The position numbers were made by a program, and so were the translations under genes. The notes beneath the pieces are model-generated. The model was not told where the DNA came from. It searched no databases and saw only the letters and a list, made by a program, of their open reading frames with translations. A stretch of DNA of 64,000 bases from Faucicola osloensis_C (GTDB lineage: Bacteria > Pseudomonadota > Gammaproteobacteria > Pseudomonadales > Moraxellaceae), in contig JABAHL010000002.1 of assembly GCA_019353055.1 (NCBI GenBank), forward strand, positions 1 through 64,000. The letters run 5' to 3'. Position 1 is the stretch's first letter. Every line of letters begins with the position of its first letter. Below, in pieces: positions 7,361 to 15,490 of the stretch.

Positions 7361-9469
7361 ATGCAGACAAATTCCGCAATGACAAGTAACTCCCCCATGC
7401 TATCAAAGATAGTATGGTTACTTGTTGCAATTATTGGCGCAGTGGCATTAGGGACAATCGCCCTGCATCGCGGCGAAAGTATCAATGCGGTGTGGCTCGT
7501 CGCCGCTGCCGTGTGTTCGTATAGCATTGCTTACCGCTACTATAGTCTATTTATCGCCAAAAAAGTCTTTGAACTCAATCCCCGCCGCGTGACACCGGCT
7601 CACCGCCTAAAAGATGGCTTAGATTATGTGCCTACCAATAAATACGTCTTATTTGGTCACCATTTTGCTGCGATTGCTGGGGCAGGTCCATTAGTCGGTC
7701 CTATCTTAGCGGCACAAATGGGTTATTTGCCAGGTACGCTATGGCTCATCATTGGTGTGGTATTCGCAGGTGCGGTACAAGATTTTACTGTACTATTTTT
7801 GTCCACTCGCCGTGATGGCAAATCACTGGGTGAAATGGCAAAAGACGAGCTGGGTACGTTTACGGGTATTACGGTGATGCTCGGTGCACTCGGCGTGATG
7901 GTCATCATTCTTGCCGTACTGGCACTGGTGGTGGTGAAGGCGCTAGCGCACAGTCCTTGGGGGCTATTTACCATTGCAGCAACGATTCCTATTGCGCTGC
8001 TAATGGGCGTCTATATGCGCTATCTACGCCCAGGTAAAATCATGGAAGTGTCTATCATCGGCTTTGTGTTGATGATGGCGGCGATTGTATTTGGTGGCGA
8101 TATTGCCAAAGACCCTGCGATGGCTGAATTGTTTACCTTGACAGGTACCCAGTTGACTTGGGCATTGATGATTTATGGTGTGGTAGCATCGGTATTGCCT
8201 GTGTGGTTGCTGCTTGCGCCGCGTGATTATTTATCAACTTTTTTAAAAATAGGGGTGATTGTAGGTTTGGCAGTGGCGATTATCTTTACCATGCCAGAGT
8301 TAAAAATGCCTGCGGTTACCAAATTTATCGATGGTACAGGCCCCGTATTTAAAGGCGGGTTATTTCCGTTCTTGTTTATTACCATTGCTTGTGGTGCTAT
8401 CTCTGGTTTTCACGCATTGGTATCGAGTGGTACGACCCCAAAACTTGTGGATAATGAAGTAGATACTCGTGCCATTGGTTACGGTGGTATGCTCATGGAG
8501 TCGATGGTTGGCATCATGGCAATGATCTGTGCCACCATTCTTGACCCTGGTATGTATTTTGCGATTAATGCCCCAGCAGCGCTTTTAGGTACAACCCCAG
8601 AGACAGCGGCAGCCGCTATCCAAAAATTGGGGTTTGTAATTACCCCCGATGCGCTTACGACACTAGCGCAGCAAGTGGGTGAAAGCTCTATTATCTCACG
8701 GACAGGCGGTGCACCGACCTTTGCCATTGGGATGGCGCATATCCTATCGTCTATCTTCGGTAGTACCGCGATGATGGGGTTTTGGTATCATTTTGCGATT
8801 TTATTTGAAGCCTTGTTTATTTTGACTGCAGTCGATGCAGGGACACGTGCTTGTCGTTTTATGGTGCAAGATACCATCGGTATCGTGGTACCATCGGTAC
8901 GTGGCTCAACCAATCTCGGCGTGCATTTGCTTGCGACCTTGATTGCAGTCGCCGCTTGGGGATTCTTTGTCTACCAAGGCGTGATTGATCCGCTTGGCGG
9001 TATTAACTCATTGTGGCCGCTGTTTGGTATCGGTAACCAAATTTTGGCAGCGATGGCATTGACCCTAGGTACCGCAGTTTTATTTAAAATGAAAAAACAA
9101 AAGTATGCTTGGGTCACTGTGGCACCCACGGTTTTCTTATTGGTTACCTGTCTGACGGCGGGTTGGCAAAAAATCTTCCATGAGAATCCAGCGATTGGTT
9201 TCTTGGCACAAGCACAAAAATACAGCGCCGCGATTGCCAAAGGTGAAGTGTTAAAACCTGCCAAAACCTTGGATGAGATGCAAACCATCGTATTCTCAAA
9301 CTATGTGGATGCCGTGCTTTGTGGCTTCTTTATGATTGTGCTGATTGTGATGATAGTGGGTACCATTCGCGCATTAACAAAAGCCTTGGCAAGTGATAAA
9401 CCTACCGTGGTCGAAGGTGAGGCGATTTATGAAGATCCAAAACCCTTGAATATTTCTGCACCGCATTAG
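7361..9469 (+). CDS. cstA: Carbon starvation protein CstA, peptide/pyruvate transporter family
   Basis: CstA/BtsT proteins are large inner-membrane permeases for peptides or pyruvate, induced when carbon is short. The 702-residue length and many hydrophobic helices match the family. Diagnostic segments are NKYVLFGHHFAAIAGAGPLVGPILAAQMGYLPG near residue 90, in several conserved blocks, and FHALVSSGTTPK near residue 350. AAAAGGAG precedes the ATG. The small YbdD-type gene follows at 84 bases, the arrangement seen in E. coli cstA-ybdD and btsT-yjiX. The transported substrate is not decided by sequence. Confidence 0.95.
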   Translation: MQTNSAMTSNSPMLSKIVWLLVAIIGAVALGTIALHRGESINAVWLVAAAVCSYSIAYRYYSLFIAKKVFELNPRRVTPAHRLKDGLDYVPTNKYVLFGHHFAAIAGAGPLVGPILAAQMGYLPGTLWLIIGVVFAGAVQDFTVLFLSTRRDGKSLGEMAKDELGTFTGITVMLGALGVMVIILAVLALVVVKALAHSPWGLFTIAATIPIALLMGVYMRYLRPGKIMEVSIIGFVLMMAAIVFGGDIAKDPAMAELFTLTGTQLTWALMIYGVVASVLPVWLLLAPRDYLSTFLKIGVIVGLAVAIIFTMPELKMPAVTKFIDGTGPVFKGGLFPFLFITIACGAISGFHALVSSGTTPKLVDNEVDTRAIGYGGMLMESMVGIMAMICATILDPGMYFAINAPAALLGTTPETAAAAIQKLGFVITPDALTTLAQQVGESSIISRTGGAPTFAIGMAHILSSIFGSTAMMGFWYHFAILFEALFILTAVDAGTRACRFMVQDTIGIVVPSVRGSTNLGVHLLATLIAVAAWGFFVYQGVIDPLGGINSLWPLFGIGNQILAAMALTLGTAVLFKMKKQKYAWVTVAPTVFLLVTCLTAGWQKIFHENPAIGFLAQAQKYSAAIAKGEVLKPAKTLDEMQTIVFSNYVDAVLCGFFMIVLIVMIVGTIRALTKALASDKPTVVEGEAIYEDPKPLNISAPH

Positions 9470-9553
9470 TGAAAATTAATAGTGATTGCACTTATATTGT
9501 GCAATTGCTCGATTTTCACCAAAACCATGCTGGGCAGATAGAAGGAGAGTCAC

Positions 9554-9838
9554 ATGAGTAATAATGCATTAATCGCTAACTTGATTAAAATGACCTTAAA
9601 AGCGCAAAAGGAGGTAATTTTTAGCCCAAAAAATATGACCCGCCTAATCACGCTGGTCAAACGGATGCAACAGAGCTTTCGTTTGATGGTCGGGGTCCCT
9701 GATTATGCGACCTATGTTAGCCATATGCAGGAGCAGCATCCTGACCTAGAGCCGATGGATGAAAAGACCTTTTTTCGCTACTGCGTCGATGCGCGCTACC
9801 CGAGTAATGGCGGTGGCATGAAGCGATGTCCTTGCTAA
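9554..9838 (+). CDS. YbdD/YjiX family small protein (DUF466)
   Basis: The 94-residue soluble protein ends in the family signature FFRYCVDARYPSNGGGMKRCPC, in two conserved halves, with VGVPDYATYVSHMQEQHP upstream. Homologues sit directly downstream of cstA or btsT genes and have been reported as needed for transport by some of these permeases. The start has a strong GAAGGAG site. It is longer than E. coli YbdD (about 65 residues) by an N-terminal extension. A terminator follows at 9853-9884. Confidence 0.9.
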   Translation: MSNNALIANLIKMTLKAQKEVIFSPKNMTRLITLVKRMQQSFRLMVGVPDYATYVSHMQEQHPDLEPMDEKTFFRYCVDARYPSNGGGMKRCPC

Positions 9839-9852
9839 CGCTATAAATCGGT

Positions 9853-9884
9853 AAAAAACAGTCTAAAATTAGGCTGTTTTTTTT
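9853..9884 (+). terminator. Intrinsic terminator of the cstA-ybdD unit
   Basis: An A-rich stem (AAAACAGTCT with AGGCTGTTTT, one G-T pair) with a 6-base loop ends in a run of T. It starts 15 bases after the DUF466 stop. Confidence 0.8.
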
Positions 9885-10075
9885 ATCAAAAATTGAATTG
9901 TTAATTTTTGTAAATATTGGCAATGATTTTGCATACTATTGCCAGCTTGTCGATTGACCACGCGTCGTTGATGCCTCGCTTAAGGGCAAAAAAGGTGGTG
10001 GTTTAAAGGATTTATTGCTTTAGCAAGTGTTTTTGATTTTGCCTAAGTGTTTGACCATGTGAGTGAGGTGTGTTA

Positions 10076-11278
10076 ATGCAGCAGCCAGTTTTGCATTCAA
10101 GTTTAAATGTGTTGTTTTTATTGATTGGGTCAGTGATGATTCTAGCGATGCATGCAGGTTTCGCGTTTTTAGAATTAGGCACAGTCAGGGCAAAAAACCA
10201 AGTCAATGCGCTCGGTAAGATTTTGGGCGATTTTTGTATTTCCACCATCGCGTATTACTTTATTGGCTATCCACTTGCGTATGGCATCAATTTTTTTCAT
10301 AGTACGGATGTTTTGTTGCTCGACAATGGCTATGAGCTGATGAAGTTTTTCTTCTTACTGACGTTTGCCGCCGCAATTCCCGCCATCGTATCGGGTGGGG
10401 TAGCAGAGCGCGCCAAAATATTGCCGCTTTTTTTGGCCACCTTTGTGATTGTGTCTTTCTTTTATCCGGTGATGGAAGGGGTGGTATGGAATGGCAATTA
10501 TGGATTACAAGGTTTTTTTGCGTCGCTATTTGGCGTGCAGTTTCATGATTTTGCGGGTTCTATCGTGGTGCATGCGTTTGGTGGTTGGATAGCCCTAGGC
10601 GCGGTGTTGTTGCTTGGTGTCAGACGTAACCGCTATAAACACGGCTATGCCAGTACCCATCCACCCTCATCCATTCCGTTTTTGGCATTGGGCTCATGGA
10701 TTTTGATTGTCGGTTGGTTTGGCTTTAATGTCATGTCAGCACAAAAAATCGGCAGTATCTCAGGGCTGGTAGCTGTCAATTCGCTGATGGCGATGGTGGG
10801 CGGTACTTTGGTGTCGATGATAGTGGGCAAAAATGACCCAGGCTTTATGCATAACGGTCCGTTGGCAGGTCTGGTGGCAGTGTGTGCAGGCTCGGATATC
10901 ATGCACCCTTTAGGGGCCTTGGTGGTCGGTGGTATCGCGGGCGGGTTGTTTGTATGGTTGTTTACCTTTACCCAAAATCGTCTAAAAATTGATGACGTAC
11001 TTGGCGTATGGCCGCTGCATGGGGTGTGCGGATTGTGGGGTGGGATTGCCGTGGGTATCTTTGGGCAACATTGGCTTGGCGGTCATGGTGGCGTGAGTTT
11101 TTGGGGGCAGCTACTTGGCAGTCTGATGGGCGTCCTTTTTGCGACAGCGACAGGATTTTTGGTTTATGGGACTATCAAACAATTTATGGGACTACGTTTA
11201 GCCGATGAAGAAGAGTTCAATGGCGCGGATTTGTCGATTCATAAAATATCCTCTACCTTTGATCGTGATATGTTTTAG
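10076..11278 (+). CDS. amt: Ammonium transporter (Amt family)
   Basis: This trimeric inner-membrane channel takes up ammonium. About 11 hydrophobic helices are visible. The Amt motifs are present: the conserved Asp in DFAGSIVVHAFGG, with His as the first twin-histidine residue, and DDVLGVWPLHGVCGLWGG with the second His. The cytoplasmic tail is short. A GTG two codons upstream (10070) is in frame, but the ATG at 10076 is better spaced from GAGTGAGG. No glnK/PII gene is adjacent, unlike the common glnK-amtB pair. An intrinsic terminator follows at 11342-11374. Confidence 0.93.
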   Translation: MQQPVLHSSLNVLFLLIGSVMILAMHAGFAFLELGTVRAKNQVNALGKILGDFCISTIAYYFIGYPLAYGINFFHSTDVLLLDNGYELMKFFFLLTFAAAIPAIVSGGVAERAKILPLFLATFVIVSFFYPVMEGVVWNGNYGLQGFFASLFGVQFHDFAGSIVVHAFGGWIALGAVLLLGVRRNRYKHGYASTHPPSSIPFLALGSWILIVGWFGFNVMSAQKIGSISGLVAVNSLMAMVGGTLVSMIVGKNDPGFMHNGPLAGLVAVCAGSDIMHPLGALVVGGIAGGLFVWLFTFTQNRLKIDDVLGVWPLHGVCGLWGGIAVGIFGQHWLGGHGGVSFWGQLLGSLMGVLFATATGFLVYGTIKQFMGLRLADEEEFNGADLSIHKISSTFDRDMF

Positions 11279-11287
11279 TGATTTGAG

Positions 11288-11332
11288 TTTTAACTATTTG
11301 GATTTTAGCTATTTAGATTTTAGTTATTTGGT
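11288..11332. repeat. 15-bp tandem repeat, three copies
   Basis: Three imperfect copies of TTTTAACTATTTGGA lie between the amt stop and its terminator. Copies differ at two to four positions. The tract is non-coding. Confidence 0.75.
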
Positions 11333-11341
11333 TGAAAAAAA

Positions 11342-11374
11342 GGGCAATCGGGAACGTGATTGCCCATTTTTATT
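11342..11374 (+). terminator. Intrinsic terminator of amt
   Basis: A perfect 8-bp stem GGGCAATC/GATTGCCC (11342-11349, 11358-11365) has an 8-base loop followed by ATTTTTATT. Confidence 0.85.
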
Positions 11375-11394
11375 GTTTAAGGATTCGTATGTGG

Positions 11395-13254
11395 CTAATG
11401 CGGCTTGGGTTCATCGGCCAATTTTTCAAACCGCTCTTTTTCTTTATGGAGTTCATGTTTCGCGGTGGTCATATCGCTATCAAATAAGCTTTCGAGTTCT
11501 TGAATCGCCGATTGTGCTGAGGCAATCATCTCGGCTTCATCTTCATAGATGGCGCGCTGCCGTTCAATCAATGCGTCATCATAATCGCGGAACATTTGCA
11601 CGGTTTTTCGTGCGGTTTTTGGCTCCATGCCCAATACTTCCAAGGTTTCGCGTGACATATCGAGCGAAGATAGGTAGGTTTCTCGCCAAATATACTTAAC
11701 CCCCGCATCGCGCAAACGATAGTAATGCTCACGGTTTTTGGCACGTGCCAAGATGGTCAGATGCGGATAATTGCGTACGGCATAATCGGCCACCGTTGTA
11801 GACAGCTCAATATCCCCAATGGCAATAATAAAAACTTTGGCTCGTTGAAGCCCTGCTGCGCGTAGGATTTCAGGATTTTGGGGATTGCCATAGTATACTT
11901 GGTTACCAAATTTGCGGACGAAATCGACTTGGTTGGCAGATTTTTCAATCGCGGTAAATTCAATATTGTGCATGCGTAGCACACGACCGATGATTTGCCC
12001 GACACGTCCAAAGCCTGCAATCACCACCGCGTGCTCATGGTTGGGTATTTTGTCGTATTCTTTACTGGGTTTAGCTTTGGCAAATATCGGATTGCCAATT
12101 TTTTCCAGTAATAAAAATGCCAGTGGCGTCATTGCCATTGAGACAGTCACCACAAGGTTTAGGATATTTTGTTGTTCACGGGTTAACAGATGCTGGGCAG
12201 TCGCCACGCTAAACAGTACAAACGCAAATTCCCCACCTTGCGCTAGCGTCACCCCAAGACGGATACTGCTTTCGTTTTTGTTGCCCATGAGCCGCGCAAT
12301 GATTGTCAGCACCACAAACTTAATAAGCATCAGCAATACTGCCAGGCCAATGATGAGTAAGGGCTTGGCGACAATTAATTTGACGTTGGTAAGCATACCG
12401 ACTGACATAAAAAACAGCCCAAGCAGCAGCCCCTTAAATGGCTCAATACTCGCCTCTAACTCGTGGCGGTATTCGGAGTCAGCCAATAACACCCCGGTTA
12501 AAAATGCCCCAAGTGCCATTGACAAGCCTATATAATTCATCAATAGCGACACACCCAGTACGATAAACAATGCCGTGGCAGTGAGCAGCTCGGTGGCGTT
12601 ACTAGAAGCCACAAATTTGAAGAAAGGACGTACCACAAACCGACTAACAAATATCATGCCAGCAAAAATACTGATGACTTTTGCAAAGTAAATCCAATCG
12701 TAATTTTGCTCTTGCGCGCCCGACAAAAATGGCAATGCGGCAAGTAAAGGAATAACCGCGATATCTTGAAACAATAAAATAGTAAAGGCTTGCTGACCAT
12801 GCGTGGTGGCAAGCTGCTTTTTTTCACCCAATAACTGCAACACAAACGCCGTTGATGACAGCGCCAAGCCAAAACCGATGACAAAGCTATTTGATAGCCG
12901 AATATCTAAAAAATACCACGATAGCAGCATCAGCACCACACCCGTGACAATCACCTGCAGCCCGCCTAACACAAAAATCTGTTGCCGCAGTGCCCAAAGC
13001 CGAGAAGGCTGTAGCTCTAAGCCAATAATAAATAATAGCAGTACGACCCCAAATTCAGAAAAATGCAGCAAGTCATCGGGGTTGCCCGCAACTTTCAAAA
13101 AACTTGGACCCAGTAGCAAACCGGTAAACAAATAACCCAATACCGTGGCGATACCAAAACGCTTTGCAAGCGGTATCAAAATCACTGCCGCACCCAAAAA
13201 GATAGTTGCATCAAGCATCATAGAACTATCAGCACTGGCAGCAAGCACAAACAT
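11395..13254 (-). CDS. Monovalent cation:proton antiporter, CPA2/KefB-KefC-like
   Basis: An N-terminal Na+/H+ exchanger domain (about residues 10-385, many hydrophobic helices, opening ILIPLAKRFGIATVLGYLFTG) is followed by a TrkA-N/RCK Rossmann domain from about residue 400 (HAVVIAGFGRVGQIIGRVL). It ends in a charged helical tail. This architecture is that of KefB/KefC-type potassium efflux systems. The ATG at 13254 has GAGG six bases upstream; a TTG at 13266 is less likely. No KefF/KefG-type oxidoreductase is next to it. Ion choice and glutathione gating cannot be told from this sequence. Confidence 0.9.
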   Translation of the reverse strand: MFVLAASADSSMMLDATIFLGAAVILIPLAKRFGIATVLGYLFTGLLLGPSFLKVAGNPDDLLHFSEFGVVLLLFIIGLELQPSRLWALRQQIFVLGGLQVIVTGVVLMLLSWYFLDIRLSNSFVIGFGLALSSTAFVLQLLGEKKQLATTHGQQAFTILLFQDIAVIPLLAALPFLSGAQEQNYDWIYFAKVISIFAGMIFVSRFVVRPFFKFVASSNATELLTATALFIVLGVSLLMNYIGLSMALGAFLTGVLLADSEYRHELEASIEPFKGLLLGLFFMSVGMLTNVKLIVAKPLLIIGLAVLLMLIKFVVLTIIARLMGNKNESSIRLGVTLAQGGEFAFVLFSVATAQHLLTREQQNILNLVVTVSMAMTPLAFLLLEKIGNPIFAKAKPSKEYDKIPNHEHAVVIAGFGRVGQIIGRVLRMHNIEFTAIEKSANQVDFVRKFGNQVYYGNPQNPEILRAAGLQRAKVFIIAIGDIELSTTVADYAVRNYPHLTILARAKNREHYYRLRDAGVKYIWRETYLSSLDMSRETLEVLGMEPKTARKTVQMFRDYDDALIERQRAIYEDEAEMIASAQSAIQELESLFDSDMTTAKHELHKEKERFEKLADEPKPH

Positions 13255-13272
13255 ACAAAACCTCAATTATTT

Positions 13273-14028
13273 TTAATTTTTGACAAAAATTTTCCAAATC
13301 CCGTTATCGGCAATCGCATTTTTATAGGCGTCATTGCGTTTTTTACGGGGAGTTTGCCGACTGTCCACCACTTTAAAGTCTGCTAAGGTTTGAATCACCA
13401 AACCTGTGCGATAAAAACGAATCCGTTCAGGCTCTAGCAATTCACCTTTGGGATTGCGACAAAATACATAAGCGCGTAAATCAATAAATTCACGATGCGC
13501 CACCAGCCGCACGTCTTCGCCTTTGGCTAGGGCATTTTCCATCGCCCTCAACTGGGCATCTTCATACGAACCGCATTTTTCAACCAGAGCACCCACTGAC
13601 CCAAAATTTTTGGATTCTTTGGCTTTGGTACGAGTCAAATGCAGTTTTTGCACATGATAAATAAACTGCGGTATCTCAAGGCTTGCGGGTAATGGCAGAT
13701 AATCAGGCGGCAATCCTGCCGAGGGATAAAACCCTTTGGCGCGGTCAATCAGAGCTTGCCAGGTTTGCTCATAGCTTTGCACCTCTGCCAAATTGCCTGC
13801 ATAAATAGGCAAGTCTTGAATTTGGGTAAGATAGGGCGGCGGAAAAAAATTATCCCGAAACTGGGCAATATCAGCTTGCAAAGTGGAGAGCAATAACTTG
13901 ACCTGTTTTTTATGCGCCTTTTCATCAACCAGCAATGCTGAAGGATTGCTATTATCTGAGTTGTCTGAGCCATCAGATTGGGTGAGATGCAAATTGGGTG
14001 CCACGAAAGGTGCAGAACGGTGTGTCAT
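13273..14028 (-). CDS. Unidentified conserved-looking protein
   Basis: I do not recognise this 251-residue protein. It has no membrane segment or signal peptide. The first ~35 residues are polar and low-complexity (Ser/Asp/Asn-rich), followed by helical, charged sequence with a Pro-rich stretch near residues 60-115. The C-terminal ~80 residues (REFIDLRAYVFCRNPKGELL onward) look like a small folded beta-rich domain and end basic. A strong GGAGG site eight bases upstream of the ATG supports translation. It lies 18 bases upstream of the antiporter start, so the two are probably cotranscribed. Confidence 0.75.
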   Translation of the reverse strand: MTHRSAPFVAPNLHLTQSDGSDNSDNSNPSALLVDEKAHKKQVKLLLSTLQADIAQFRDNFFPPPYLTQIQDLPIYAGNLAEVQSYEQTWQALIDRAKGFYPSAGLPPDYLPLPASLEIPQFIYHVQKLHLTRTKAKESKNFGSVGALVEKCGSYEDAQLRAMENALAKGEDVRLVAHREFIDLRAYVFCRNPKGELLEPERIRFYRTGLVIQTLADFKVVDSRQTPRKKRNDAYKNAIADNGIWKIFVKN

Positions 14029-14115
14029 ACGCGTTTACCTCCAGTAAGCTAATGATTTTTATATAGATTTAATAGAAACCTAATGTAGATATTAAATACA
14101 GATGTTTAATTGTTT

Positions 14116-14148
14116 GGCAAACGTTTAGCAAGCGTTTAGCAAACAAGG
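14116..14148. repeat. 11-bp tandem repeat, about three copies
   Basis: GGCAAACGTTT, AGCAAGCGTTT and AGCAAACAAGG run head to tail at 14116-14126, 14127-14137 and 14138-14148, upstream of the minus-strand gene starting at 14028. The surrounding gap (14029-14321) shows nothing else clear. Confidence 0.6.
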
Positions 14149-14321
14149 CTTGCTACAGCATGGTGCTGATTCATCCTAACATATTTAGCCTAAGTAATGC
14201 GCAAAATTAAGCAGTTAATCGTAAGAAAAGTTAAGCAAGCAAACAGCAAACCCCACAAAACAAAAACTAAAAACGTTCAGCGGCAACATCGATTTTTTGA
14301 CACCTTAGGTCAAAAAGTCGG

Positions 14322-15359
14322 TTAGTGCGCGTGCGCATGGACAGGGGGTGTGCTGGCAATATCACAATTAAACTGTGCGGAGTGCGCATGCAAATCACTT
14401 TCAAATTGAATGGTACTGTGCCCAATGCCTAAGTGCTGTAACTCGTGTTGTAAGTCTGATAATAGCGTGTCAGTTTGCTGTAGGGTAAGCGAGCTTGGGA
14501 CAATGATATGACAAGATAAGCTATGTAAGCCGCTGGTAATCGTCCAAACATGTAAATCATGAACCGATAACACGTTTGGGTGAGCAGAGAGGGTTCGGAT
14601 AATAACGCTTTGGTCAATATGATTGGGCGCGCCTTCCATCAAGATATGGGCGGCATTTTTGACGACAGCATAGCCACTGCGAAAAATTAGTAGCGCCACC
14701 AAAATACTTACCACCGCATCTGCCCACACCCAGCCAAACAGCATAATCACAATAGCAGCAATAATCGCAGCCACCGAGCCTAGCAAGTCACTTAATACAT
14801 GTAAATAAGCGCTTTTCATATTTAGATTATCAGTATCACCACCGTGCATCAGTTTGGCGACTACCAAATTGACGATAAGCCCAATAGTACTGATAACTAG
14901 CATACCCGTAGTGGCGATTTGTGGCGGCTGTTGAAAACGCAGCACCGCTTCATAGATAATACCTGCACTGATAATCAGTAGCGTCAGACCATTGATGAGT
15001 GCAATCAAAATCTCAAAACGGCGATAACCAAAAGTTTTATTGGAGGTAGCAGATTTTTTACCGATGATAAACGCAAACAAAGTCATGGCAAGTGACACCG
15101 CATCGCTAAACATATGACCTGCATCTGATAACAACGCCAAACTGCCAGTAATATAACCGCCGATGACTTCAACAATCATATAGCTTGCAATGATAGCAAA
15201 CGCTATCGTGATGATACGCTGATTATCCGTATGGCTGTGACCGTGACCGTGACTGGGGCTGTGATCAGCGTCCTCATGGCGCTGATTGTTGCCATGACCA
15301 TGCTCATGAGGGTGCGCGTCAGTAGGCGGCTTTGAATCTTGAAGCGGTTTTGGGGTCAT
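14322..15359 (-). CDS. Cation diffusion facilitator (Zn/Co/Cd efflux, CzcD/ZitB-like)
   Basis: CDF proteins export divalent metals in exchange for protons. Six hydrophobic helices are visible, with the two HxxxD metal motifs (SDAGHMFSDAVSLAM in TM2 and LHVLSDLLGSV in TM5). The N-terminal ~45 residues are His/Asp-rich (GHGHSH-type), a TM4-5 loop is short, and the C-terminal cytoplasmic domain ends in a His-rich tail (PPVHAHAH). These features point to the Zn-CDF branch. At 345 residues it is slightly long because of the His-rich leader. No metal regulator is adjacent. Confidence 0.93.
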   Translation of the reverse strand: MTPKPLQDSKPPTDAHPHEHGHGNNQRHEDADHSPSHGHGHSHTDNQRIITIAFAIIASYMIVEVIGGYITGSLALLSDAGHMFSDAVSLAMTLFAFIIGKKSATSNKTFGYRRFEILIALINGLTLLIISAGIIYEAVLRFQQPPQIATTGMLVISTIGLIVNLVVAKLMHGGDTDNLNMKSAYLHVLSDLLGSVAAIIAAIVIMLFGWVWADAVVSILVALLIFRSGYAVVKNAAHILMEGAPNHIDQSVIIRTLSAHPNVLSVHDLHVWTITSGLHSLSCHIIVPSSLTLQQTDTLLSDLQHELQHLGIGHSTIQFESDLHAHSAQFNCDIASTPPVHAHAH

Positions 15360-15490
15360 TGTTATTTACTTACCCTAATTAATGGTAAAAATTAGCTAAA
15401 TTGTAGCCCAATCAGCGACTTGAAAAAAGCCCATTTAAACATCAGCGTGAAATAAGCGCTTTAGCAAAAGCAATGGTTTTGCAAGTCAGG

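Noticed and set aside
11205..11699. 164-codon plus-strand frame after amt
   Set aside because: It runs through the end of amt in another frame, the 15-bp repeat, the amt terminator and the antisense of the antiporter gene.
11912..12535. 207-codon plus-strand frame antisense to the antiporter
   Set aside because: It is a shadow of a long hydrophobic-helix gene; Ser/Asn/Thr-rich translation and no start signals support rejection.
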